In this document: positions 34,221 to 46,200 of the stretch, piece by piece
Position numbering within the stretch: the stretch's first letter is position 1
Layout: the number at the start of each line of letters is the position of its first letter
Source of the DNA: Mikania micrantha
Lineage: Eukaryota; Streptophyta; Magnoliopsida; Asterales; Asteraceae
DNA: 64,000 nucleotides
NCBI GenBank assembly: GCA_009363875.1
Contig: CM018695.1
Location: 69,803,313 to 69,867,312 of the forward strand
Direction: 5' to 3'
Made by a program: the position numbers and the translations under genes
Notes under the pieces: model-generated
What the model saw: the letters and a program-made list of their open reading frames with translations, nothing else
Database searches by the model: none
Told to the model about the DNA's origin: nothing

Positions 34221-35905
34221 CCAAGAACATCATGCCTATGCTACTATTCTTAATCATTTCTTTTGGCTAAACACTCCATCCCACGACTTCATCTTCTCCA
34301 GATCACCTGCAACTCCCTCTTGGAAGCCATTGAAGGCCATTTTGGAGCTTGGGAGCATTGAAGGAAGTCCTCTCAACCACCATCCATCATCACCATCTCG
34401 TGGGACTTGTTGAGGAGCATCATCCAGAAGGTTCGTGGTTGTAAAAGCTCTCATCTCTGCATTTTGGAGCTTTGGAAGGTAACCCCAAAGCCATTTTGCA
34501 TTCTTGACACACACAAACACACACTCAAGGCTTAAAACCCACATGCAAGCTCTCTAGCTTTGCATGCACGAATTTTGTGAGTTATGAATATGGGTTTACT
34601 GTTAAAACTACTATATTTGATGATCTATGATGTTTAGATTAAGTTTCGTGATGATCCATGATGATGTGAGTCATTAAAATGCATGATTTGAACATGAGGT
34701 GATGAAATCGTGCCATGCATGTATGATCTAAGATGGCTAGATGAATTCTTGATGATTATAAATGCTATTGGTGATGTATTACCTGGTTCAATGTTGTTAA
34801 AATGGTTAAAATATGGTTGATTATGATCCTTGCTAAATATAGTAACTTTTTAGTTACAACTTGTCGAAAATGATGAGATTTTGATCATGCATGTGCATAG
34901 ATGTGTTATTTGGACAATAATATGATGAGTATGATGCTTAGAAATAGATTTGGATTTGGTTTTGGTCATATTTGGTCTTGTTACTATTTATAGTAACTTT
35001 TATGGCCTAAATATTGCTAGATGATAATTTGGACTAGATGAGCATGCTTAAATGGTGTTAAATGATATAACATGATGATTTGTGACATGAAAATGGATTA
35101 GAAGTATTTAGGACGATCAATTGGGCATAAATAGTCATAGTAACTATTTATATTAACTTTATTCTTAGAAATGTTAACGTATAAATGTTTTGTATGTTTG
35201 AACATGCTAAGTGGTTTATTATGTTTTATTATGAAGAATGTAAGCTAAGTTAATGGGTTTCCGATAACACGTATGCTACAAATGGAAACTTTCCATTTTA
35301 GGAAACTTTTATGTGCAAACATGATATAAATGACCTATATGATTCCGTACGATGATGTACTATGTGTTAACATGATCACGTAGGACTAATGAGCATGCTA
35401 GAACTCTAAAATCGTTATGCTTCGTGAAACTTTCCATGAATGGAAACTTACTATAAATAGTAAGTTGTCCATAGACGCGACTTGCACGTTTTGCACACAA
35501 CGAGCACTTACACGATTGCTACACGATACACAACCTACACACGGTTCACCAACGGGTCCTTGACTTGACACGGTCAACTTCGGTCAAACACGGTCAATGT
35601 GGACCAACACGAGCAAACACGGTTATTGTGGACGACACGGACAAGCATGAACAACTGAGGGTTCTTGGGCACAAACACGAGCACTAACACGAACACTAGC
35701 ACGGTCACTTACACGAACTCACACGTGGTATACGATATAGGTAGCCAGTGACCGACTACACTACTTGATGCTTCACTACTTGACGCTTCAGGAGCTTACG
35801 CATACTTTCGTTCATTTCACTAAGGTGAGTTTATGGCCCCTCTTTACTCTTTTCAATCACTTTTAAATAGGGGGAGAATACTAGTTGCAACGAGTCAAAC
35901 ATTTA

Positions 35906-36798
35906 CTTCGCGGTTCTGGCAATCATTGCAACAATCCTTAGGGACAAGTGTTAACTTGAGCACCGCTTATCATCCACAAACGGATGGACAAAGCGAACGC
36001 ACCATCCAAACCCTAGAGGATATGTTGAGAACATGCATCCTAGACTTCGGTGGAAGTTGGGACACACATTTACCACTCATTGAGTTCTCCTACAACAATA
36101 GCTACCACAGCAGCATTGGATGTGCTCCTTTTAAAGCACTCTATGGTAGAAAATGTCGGTCTCCAATTTGTTGGACCGAAGTGGGAGACAACAGAATAAC
36201 TGGGCCTGAACTTATTCAGGAAACTACTGATAAGATTGCTCAGATACAACAACGATTACAAGCAACACGTAGCCGCCAAAAGAGTTACGCCGACAAACGG
36301 CGCAAGCCTTTGGAATTTGATGTGGGCGACCGAGTCATGTTGAAAGTGTCTCCATGGAAAGGCGTAGTTCGTTTTGGGGCTAAAGGCAAGCTAGCACCTA
36401 GGTATGTCGGACCGTTTGAGATTACTCAACGCATAGGTCCTGTGGCATACAGACTCAGACTCCCTGATGAACTCAGTGGGGTACACGATGTGTTTCATGT
36501 CTCAAATCTCAAAAGGTGCTTGGCAGACGAATCATTGATCATACCATTGGAAGAGATACAAGTTAATGAGCAACTACATTTCATTGAAGAACCTGTAGAA
36601 ATTATGGAACGTGAAGTTAAGAAACTGAAACGTAGCCGTATTCCTATTGTAAAGGTTCGATGGAACTCCAAGCGTGGACCAGAATTTACTTGGGAACGCG
36701 AGGACAACATGAAAGCAAAGTATCCCCATCTGTTCGAGAATTGAAACCCGACTTTGATGCTTAAATTTCGGGACGAAATTTCTTTAACAAGGGGAGAC
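35906..36798 (+). pseudogene. Partial Gypsy internal region (integrase C-terminus to purine tract)
   Basis: Nearly identical (only a few differences seen) to 45308-46200. It encodes the last third of integrase (YHPQTDGQSERTIQ), the GPF-type motif (RYVGPFEITQ) and the chromodomain-like tail ending at TGA 36742-36744. The tail is intact here (TGG), whereas the matching codon in the main copy is TAG. It is followed directly by AAGGGGAGAC and the LTR at 36799, so it is the 3' end of another Gypsy copy sharing that LTR. Everything upstream of the integrase catalytic Glu region is missing. The AUG-started frame at 35833 fuses LTR sequence to it by chance. Confidence 0.88.
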
Positions 36799-39700
36799 TG
36801 TAACAGCAAGTGCCAGATCGTCCGGCAAGTCCGTACGATATGTGTACTTTCACTTTATACTATGTATAAATACATGTACGTGAACAGTGATTTCAATAAC
36901 AGAATTCAGAATACAATACCTAGTTGTACGTATTTTAGTGTAAACTTAAATACGATAAGTACAACATACATGGAAACAATGGTTGTGTGTGTTTAAGTGA
37001 AAACTTAAACACAGTTAACACAACGAATCCCGAGAAACAACAGTTTACAAGTGAACAGCGAAAACATATCGTTTGCGATCTGATGTCCATAGATGACAGG
37101 AATCAGATGGTCGACGAATCAGTACAAGAACAATGTGAAAACAGGATGTTAAGTTGAGTCCGACAGTGAGGAAACACAATTCAAACACAAATACAGTGTT
37201 ATTTCAGAATAACGAACTGACAGTGTGTTTGCGTGGGTGACGATTCACACAAACATATCTGTGAGTTTAGAGTTCTGAAATAATGACTGGAAAGTAGAAA
37301 ACAAAAGTCAGAAAGCAAAACCATCGTCGTATTCGTTCGGGTGACGATTCGAACGAATTACGCGCGAAGGTGACGCGATCTGACGAAACGAAAACGAAAA
37401 CACGACTCGAACGAAAATAATTTAACAAAATAAAATAAATAACATTTTACAATTTTGAAACTCATCAAAATTACTAAATTAGCTTCTTTTATTTAATTCC
37501 ATTTAAATTACGCGTAATTTCCGGAAACGTAACGAAAACGCGAACCGAGCAACAAAAACGAACCCGAACACCCTCGGGATATAAATACCCTAAATAAGGG
37601 TGATTTCCTCACTTTTCACTTCATCTTCCACATCCAAAACCCTAAATCCCGGTTTTGAGTTTCACCACCATATTCAAACTTCTCTCCTCCATATCTCTCT
37701 CATTTCTCCACCAATTCCTTCCATTTTCAAACCTACACGAAGCTCTTGATCTCTACTATATGAAAGTACAACGGATCGGAGGAGAAACCAACAAAATCTG
37801 AGGTAAAATCGAACCCAAAGTTACAAAAAAAGAGGGTTTTCTAACTTTCTGGTCAAACCGTAACCCTAGCCGGCTTAAGTTATCTTAACACCCATGAACC
37901 ACACACAAAAACGCACTATGGCAGTGGGGGAACAAACGTCAGGTCATGGGTGGTCCAAGCTCGCCATGAGGGAGCTGCAACAGGTCGATTTCGAGCGGCC
38001 GAATGAGCGCCCAACCAGACCGCCGACTGGCTAACCACCGAAGCACCAACCGTCGAATGTCTTGGCCGCATGACCTGAACCACCCTTCTTCGCCGACTGC
38101 TACTCATTCGACACCCACCTTCGGCCCACTACACCGAATGAACACTCACCTTCGCCACTAGTTCATTCTCTCGGTCCTGTAGCTGCTATTCGCCATTATC
38201 TATTTGACCACCACTTTCATTCGCTCAACAGTCCCTCAGTCGCCATTCATTCGCTGGAACCAGGTTCATTCGACCAATCTGGATTCATTCGGCCACCCAT
38301 CATGGTTCAGTCATCATTTGACTAGGCTACCCTCATTCGCTCAATTCCTTTCTGTTGCTTACATTCGACACAAGATAAGCAGCATTATGCTGACCCAATA
38401 GCCTTAACAGACCAACCAGTAAACTACCTGGGTCCAAAAGATTACACTGGTGGCCCATGTTGCTTGTGGGATTGGCTCAGGAAGCTACTTGAGCCCATTA
38501 TAGTTAGTCAGGCCAACACAGGCCATTTATGCAATCCAGAATTATGAATTGGGCCCAGAACTTCTGTCTTAGCCCAACAGCCAATTGGTTCAGTTCACAT
38601 CTACTGTTTCAGCCCAATTACTCGGCCCATAATTACCTTGTGTAGTCCACATTACAATCGGCCCAACAATGCATTGACTCGGCCCAACTGGTTCAAAATA
38701 GAACTAAAATGTGTAATAAATCTGTTAAGGGTAATGTGCATGGATGGGTAATACAACATTGTAAAAGTGGTATGTTTGGGTTAAAGAACTCCACAATTTA
38801 GACCACTAACCTATGTTAAAGGATATTAAACTGTTAATGCCTTTCATAAAAACAAAAATCACAAGATTTCCAAGAGTTGTTGCAAGATTGTTTAATCGCT
38901 ATGTAATGACAGGGTCAAGTTCAACAAGAATAAATATTCAAGCTTTAAACTATAAACCTAATTTAACTTTAGTTTGACTTAATAAAGAACTCTATGAACA
39001 CAAGTAGCATATACATCTTGAAAGTGATCATGGGATTCAAGAATGGGTTAAGGCAAAACAGAGTTATAAAGGTTAATTCTTTAGTTATCAATTTGGAACC
39101 ATCTCTTAAAATTCAACCTAACTTGATTTAGAGTTAGGATATGTGTGAATAAGAGAAATAAGGGCTGAACAATGACCAAGACCCACACGTGTTAACCAAT
39201 TCTAGGGTTAACACCTACACGCACTTACACACACATGATTTAAACTACAACTTACACACAACGTGGAATCAATACAGGATCGTGAAAACAAACTCAATTA
39301 CAACTCAGAGCGCGTGTATTCTTTCAGTTAAGCTAAGTCAAACACAATCACTACAAGGTGAGTTCATATGCCCCTTTTCTCTAATCTTTACTGATTTTAA
39401 ACTCTCGGGGCTGAGAAACATGCTTTACTTTTATTTATTTAAAAGTTTTGCTTGCATATTGTTCATACTTTGATTAATTGATATTAAATTGCTTATTATC
39501 ATAAATCATTGTATGCATGCTTGTTTGAACTCAAGAATACAGGAAAGATAAGATGATGATGATATTTTAATATCATAACTCATTGATACAATAGAATAAC
39601 TTAGTAGTAAGTTAACTCTTACAACACTTAGTTATTCTTACAAGAAATGACGTTGTAACAATTACAAGGAAACATGATGACATGATTACAAGAACAAAAC

Positions 39701-41339
39701 TAAGAATGATATAAAGATAATATATCTTTATTACATCATTCGATACAAGAATTAAGTGAGTGTAATAAGACTAGTTCTTATAACACTTAACTTTATAATT
39801 CAACACATATTACAAGAAGAACAAGTAGCATGGAATTATAATCATGATAACATAATTTCATGATAACAACATCATTCACTCAATTAATTAACATAACCTA
39901 ATAAGACTAGTTCTTATTTAACTTTGTTAATATCACGGAGAACATATGACAATGAGAACAAGAGTACAAGTGAACACAATTACAATTAATTACATTTGAC
40001 CTGTTTGCATTATATCACTCCAATCATGTGCCAAATTGTTCAAGTTGATCATGTAAGTCCCTTTAATTCGCTGACCAGTTAGTTTGACGTGACTAAACCG
40101 ACGATAGCATAGTGGTACCATAGGTTTGACAAACCTCTAGCTTGTAGGGCTAGTATGTTGATCGTAACAATTCATTGGCGGTAACGTATGACCGGTGACA
40201 GGGCGACCTCAAGTCAGGTTCTGGTAAGCGACACATGGTGATATTAATCTACAGTGATAAGTAATTAATCCAGCGAAAACCCTATTGACTAGTAGGTTGA
40301 GAAGGTGATCTGCTCTCATGTTACACTACGAGTAATAGATTTCGTTGAGGACAATAGACATGCAAAGTGGTAGAGATAAATCGGATGCATTGAAATCTGA
40401 TTACGTGAGGATTTCAATTGATTCCTTTTAGGCTCTATGCACTATGGTTCAAGAACAAGTTGCAAGGGGTTAACTCACACTCTTAATATTTAATAGAGTA
40501 TCATCAGTTAACCCACCTCAAGTATAGAATAATAAAAGGACAAGATTATATTAATCTAAAATTCCTTAATACATCGAGGGTTATCAATACTTCGGTTTGA
40601 TAATTAAACCCCATACAATATATTATTCTATCATCAATACGATAACTGAATACATCTCAAGTGCGATGAATAAGCGGAGAAATGGATATCTTTAGTTGTA
40701 TCGCAAGTGGTGTGGAACTTGACTGAGTATGTGGTGGGATAGCGTCTGGGCTTGACCCTTTCAGGATTCCCTATATATAAGCATACTTGATCAGGTGATA
40801 CACTACTTGTACATATAACTAAGGAGAGGCCATTGGGTGGTACAGATGAAACAAGTATTACAAGCAACAACTATGACATTGTGGATGTGTGCATGATCAA
40901 TTCAATGGTTTTCAATTTACTTACTTATGAACTCACCAACCTAGTGTTGACTTTGTTTAAATGCATGTTTTCTCAGGTGACGGACAGGTGTAGATACATA
41001 TGTGCAAGTGATAAGCTAGTGGACTTATAGAAGACCTAGCTTACTTTTGATTGCATACTTTTGATATGACAAAACAGTGAATCACTTTTGTATATCTTGT
41101 ACAGTTCAAGATATAAACTCATTGATTCTTTTTGATTAGATTTACTTAGTTAAATTATGATGTACAATGTAATTTAACTTTGTAATTCTATTTCATGTCA
41201 TGATTAGCATTTCTCATTTATATCTCATGTGCTATGTAAACAATCTGATCATTTGATTATCACTCAAAGATATCGCGCCCCGGGAACCTTCCGCCCGACG
41301 GGAAAACCCGATCCGTTCCCGCCGGCCCGGGGTGTGACA
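36799..41339 (+). repeat. 5' LTR of the inner Gypsy element (4,541 bp)
   Basis: It starts TGTAACAGCAAG after the purine tract and ends GGGGTGTGACA just before the primer-binding site. It is unusually long. Compared with the 3' LTR (46201-49712) it has about 1,029 extra bases between about 37200 and 38233; the rest is nearly identical. That extra block includes the TATAAATA region (37579-37586) and a CATTCG/CGAATG-rich tract (about 37990-38230). The many small ORFs in it are not supported as genes. Confidence 0.9.
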
Positions 41340-41342
41340 GAT

Positions 41343-41356
41343 TGGTATCAGAGCCA
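41343..41356 (+). other. Primer-binding site (tRNA-Met type)
   Basis: TGGTATCAGAGCCA, complementary to the 3' end of initiator tRNA-Met, 3 bp after the 5' LTR. It is the minus-strand priming site of the Gypsy element. Confidence 0.9.
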
Positions 41357-41513
41357 TGGTTATAGAGAAATATAGGTCATATTACTTAAACGGTTTGGCC
41401 TAGACTATAACCTAGGGACCTCATGTAGAGATTATGTGATATAGGATTTTATTTGCATATGTCTTCTGCTTCTGATCACTGCACTAACCGATTTTCTTTC
41501 GGTTATGATCAGA

Positions 41514-44500
41514 ATGCCGCCACGAAGACAACCACCTCTATTACCGCTGACTCAAGGTTCAGCTCCGCATTCATCGACTCCATCACCAGCTGACTCTCCT
41601 CCACATTCACCACCACCTCCACCTCCTCCTCATCCTCCACACTCTCCACCACCAGGCTCAAGCAATGTTCAGATGATAGATCCTGCTACTATCGCTTTGG
41701 CAACCCTGCTGAGTACTCAACTGACAAGTCAACTGAAAGATATCATCCCAGAGATGATAAACCGAATTCAAGGCCACGGCAACAATTCTGGCCATACTAC
41801 AGGAGAGGCTAGTGGAAACACTAGTCATACTTCGGACTACTCCTACAAGTCTTTTGTAGGATGCAAACCTCCAAGTTTCACCGGAGTTGAAGGAGCTGTT
41901 GGACTGATCCAATGGCTAGAAAAGATGGAGAATACTCTGGACATTAGCAACTGTCCAGAACACATAAAGTTCGCTATGCAGCTGGTTCATTCAGCAAGCG
42001 AGCACTTACATGGTGGAATGCTCATATTCGAGCAAAGGGAAGAGATGAAGCAATGGCGATGCCATGGGCAGAATTTAAGCTTCTTCTGAGGAACGAGTTC
42101 TGTCCGAAACACGAACTGCAACTGCTGGAAACGGAACTCTCGAACCATGTGATGAAGGGGGCTGATCATATGACCTTCACCACTCGCTATCATGAGTTGG
42201 TAGCTTTGGTGCCAGAAATGGTACCAACATTGGAAAAGCTGATTGACCGTTATGTGGCGGGATTACCTTCTTGCATCCAAAGCATCGTGTTGGCTGCATA
42301 TCCTGCTACTTTGGAGGCTGCTATCTCCCTATCAGCTAAACTTACCAAGGTGATGGTAAAGTCTGGAGTTTTGAAGGATGAGGCTGAAACAGCCAAAGCT
42401 GGAACTTCCAAGAAGTCGGATAAACGTCCGGCTAAGAAACAAAAAGTGGCAAGGAACTTTGCTGCCACTACTCAGGCCCCAATGCTTAATCAGCCACCAC
42501 CACTACAAGTAAGGAAGCCCTACACTGGCACTGCACCTTTGTGCAATACTTGTCAGTATCATCATACGCCAAACTCTCAGTGTATGCAATGCACAAACTG
42601 TGGAATGTTTGGCCACTGGGCAAACCGCTGCAGGAGCACGGGAGCTCCAAACAGAAACAACAATGCGGCTACCACTACTGCTGCTGCTACTGATCGCAGG
42701 TCTTGCTACAACTGTGGTGAACCTGGTCACTTCTCTCGGGATTGTCCCAAGAGAAATTAACAAAGGGCTCAAGCACCAAGAGGACGAGCCTTTCAAATAG
42801 GAGCTGCTGCAGCTAGACAAGACCCGAACGTCATTACGGGTACATTTCTTCTATCTGATTTCTATGCCTCTATATTATTTGATACTGGTGCGGATCAGAG
42901 TTTTATCTCATCCGATTTTGCTAGCCATCTTAATCATGTTGAGGAATCATTAGACTCCCCTTATACTATTGAAATAGCTAATGGCAAACAAATTTCAGTT
43001 GACACAGTACTTAGAAATTGCCCACTAACACTTGGTGATCATACATTTTCCATCGACTTGATACCGATGGAGCTGGGCAGTTTCGACATCATCATTGGAA
43101 TGGATTGGCTAACTCGTAACCGAGTTGAGTTCATCTGTTCCGATAAACTACTACGTATTCCTATGGAAAACAATGAGGTCTTGGAGATTCGTGGAGACCA
43201 AGCGAAACGCAGTGTCAAGATAATCTCGTGCATGAAAGCTCGCAAGTGCTTACGGAAACAATGTGTTGCATTCCTAGCTCACGTGATTCAGAAAGACAAG
43301 AAAGAAATCAAGATTCAAGATGTACCGATTGTGAGAGATTTTACAGAAGTGTTTCCGGATGACTTACCGGGACTGCCACCCGAGAGAGCGGTGCAGTTCC
43401 GCATCGATTTGATTCCGGGAGCAACTCCTGTAGCCAAGTCTCCCTACAGACTCGCAGCATCGGAGATGCAAGAGTTGTCCAACCAGTTGCAAGAACTTCT
43501 CGATAAAGGATTCATCCGACCGAGCTTTTCCCCGTGGGGAGCTCCGGTTCTTTTTGTTAAAAAGAAGGATGGAACTTTCAGAATGTGCATCGACTATCGA
43601 GAACTCAACAAACTCACCATCAAGAATCGGTACCCGTTACCGAGGATTGATGATTTGTTCGATCAGTTACAAGGAGCACAGTACTTCTCAAAGATAGATC
43701 TGAGATCAGGCTATCATCAGCTCCGGATACAAGAAGAAGACATACCCAAGACGGCTTTTCGTACTCGATATGGTCATTACGAATTTATGGTGATGCCATT
43801 CGGATTAACTAACGCACCGGCTGTGTTCATGGACTTAATGAACCGGGTGTGCAAGCCGTACCTAGATCAGTTTGTAATCGTCTTCATTGACGATATACTG
43901 ATTTATTCAAGAACCTAGCAGGAACATGAGCAACACCTCAGGACAGTTTTAGAGCTTCTGAAAGAAGAACAACTCTATGCCAAATTCTCTAAGTGTGAAT
44001 TCTGATTAAGAGAAGTTCAGTTTTGGGTCATGTGATTAACAGTGATGGTATTCACGTGGATCCTGCCAAGATTGAAGCAATCAAGAACTGGAATGTGCCT
44101 ACAACACCGACAGAAATCCGATCATTTTTGGGATTGGCAGGTTATTACAGGAGATTCATTTCGAATTTCTCTAAAATAGCCTTGCCTCTCACCAAACTCA
44201 CACAGAAGACTGAACCTTTTGTGTGGACTCAGAAACAAGAAGAGGCATTCCAGACATTGAAACAAAGATTGTGCAATGCTCCAATTTTAACACTCCCAGA
44301 AGGCAATGATGACTTTGTAGTTTATTGTGATGCTTCCCATCAGGGACTCGGATGTGTTTTGATGCAACGAGACAAAGTCATTGCTTATGCCTCACAACAA
44401 CTGAAGATACACGAGAAGAATTACACAACACACGATCTTGAACTGGGAGCTGTTGTTTTTGCACTAAAGATTTGGAGGCACTACCTGTACGGTACCAAAT

Positions 44501-46145
44501 GCACTATCTTCACAGATCACAAGAGTTTACAGCACATCTTTGATCAGAAGGAGCTTAACATGAGACAGAGACGTCGGGTTGAGCTCCTGAACGATTACGA
44601 TTGTGTGATCAAATACCATCCGGGCATAGCAAATGTTGTTGCAGACGCTTTGAGCCGGAAGGAAAGAGTCAAACCTTTACGCGTTCGTGCTATAGGAATG
44701 ACTGTGCAAACCAGTTTGAGAGATCGCATTTTACAAGCACAACAGGAAGCAGTGGCAAGAAACAACCTGAAACGCGAGCTCGATTGTGGAGCCGAGAAAC
44801 ACTTCAAGACAAAACAAGACGGAGTTATCTATTATCTGGATCGTGTTTGGATTCCAGCATTAGATGAACTTCGAACACTCATACTTGACGAGGCACACAA
44901 GACACGTTATTCAGTTCATCCTGGTGCCGATAAGATGTACCAAGATCTTAGGTCATTTTATTGGTGGCCGGGTATGAAGAAAGACATTGCCACTTATGTT
45001 GGCAAATGTATCACATGTGCCAAAGTCAAAGCTGAACACCAGAAACCTTCGGGTTTGTTGGAACAACCGGAGATACCACAATGGAAGTGGGAGCAAATAT
45101 CTATGGATTTCATTACCAAGCTGCCCCGCACTTCCAGCGGACATGATTCGATTTGGGTCATCATTGATAGATTGACCAAGTCCGCACACTTCTTGCCGAT
45201 CAGAGAAACGTACAAGATGGAGAAACTAGCGAGACTATACATCGATGAAATAGTAGTAAGGCACGGTGTGCCGTTGTCTATTATTTCAGACCGGGACAGT
45301 CGATTTGCTTCGCGGTTCTGGCAATCATTGCAACAATCCTTAGGGACAAGTGTTAACTTGAGCACCGCTTATCATCCACAAACGGATGGACAAAGCGAAC
45401 GCACCATCCAAACCCTAGAGGATATGTTGAGAACATGCATCCTAGACTTCGGTGGAAGTTGGGACACACATTTACCACTCATTGAGTTCTCCTACAACAA
45501 TAGCTACCACAGCAGCATTGGATGTGCTCCTTTTGAAGCACTCTATGGTAGAAAATGTCGGTCTCCAATTTGTTGGACCGAAGTGGGAGACAACAGAATA
45601 ACTGGGCCTGAACTTATTCAGGAAACTACTGATAAGATTGCTCAGATACAACAACGATTACAAGCAACACGTAGCCGCCAAAAGAGTTACGCCGACAAAC
45701 GGCGCAAGCCTTTGGAATTTGATGTGGGCGACCGAGTCATGTTGAAAGTGTCTCCATGGAAAGGCGTAGTTCGTTTTGGGGCTAAAGGCAAGCTAGCACC
45801 TAGGTATGTCGGACCATTTGAGATTACTCAACGCATAGGTCCTGTGGCATACAGACTCAGACTCCCTGATGAACTCAGTGGGGTACACGATGTGTTTCAT
45901 GTCTCAAATCTCAAAAGGTGCTTGGCAGACGAATCATTGATCATACCATTGGAAGAGATACAAGTTAATGAGCAACTACATTTCATTGAAGAACCTGTAG
46001 AAATTATGGAACGTGAAGTTAAGAAACTGAAACGTAGCCGTATTCCTATTGTAAAGGTTCGATAGAACTCCAAGCGTGGACCAGAATTTACTTGGGAACG
46101 CGAGGACAACATGAAAGCAAAGTATCCCCATCTGTTCGAGAATTG
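41514..46145 (+). pseudogene. Gypsy gag-pol (chromovirus type), inactivated
   Basis: Order: Gag from MPPRRQPP; two zinc knuckles (42590-42631 and 42704-42745, CX2CX4HX4C); protease DTGA (42881-42892); reverse transcriptase with IDD (about 43886); RNase H (CDASHQG, about 44330); integrase HHCC finger (about 44880-45020) and D,D,E core (about 45105-45400); GPF motif; chromodomain-like tail. That order (integrase last) defines Ty3/Gypsy. Damage: a frameshift near 42000 in gag, stops at 42758 (TAA), 43916 (TAG) and 44003 (TGA), a one-base loss in the T-run at 44021-44024, and TAG at 46063. At least two stops look like TGG changed by G to A. It cannot move by itself. It looks most like the Tekay/Del group, but this was not tested. 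Confidence 0.93.
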
Positions 46146-46190
46146 AAACCCGACTTTGATGCTTAAATTTCGGGACGAAATTTCTTTAAC

Positions 46191-46200
46191 AAGGGGAGAC
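46191..46200 (+). other. Polypurine tract of the Gypsy element
   Basis: AAGGGGAGAC sits directly before the 3' LTR start TGTAACAG. It is the plus-strand priming site. The same tract precedes the 5' LTR at 36789-36798. Confidence 0.8.

Larger units (their letters stand above)
33707..35905 (+). mobile_element. Outer solo LTR, left part
   Basis: It starts TGTGACACCATG directly after TACTT (33702-33706). Its partner end, GAGTGTGACA at 50436, is followed by the same TACTT (50437-50441). Ends TGTGACAC and GTGTGACA are inverted repeats. No internal region, primer-binding site or purine tract of this element is present, so it is a solo LTR of about 2.9 kb (with 49713-50436) left by LTR-LTR recombination. 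A TATAAAA box lies at 34214-34220 after a GC-rich zone. The right limit near 35905 is where Gypsy internal sequence begins and may be off by some tens of bases. Confidence 0.8.

Noticed and set aside
35833..35905. N-terminal extension MAPLYSFQ... of the 303-aa ORF
   Set aside because: This stretch is outer-LTR sequence that happens to be in frame with Gypsy integrase, not a real gene start.
37916..41030. Several 60-100 aa ORFs within the Gypsy LTR
   Set aside because: The ones shared by the second LTR (for example 39189 and 47560) are simply the repeated LTR. They have no protein-like features, and LTRs are not expected to code.
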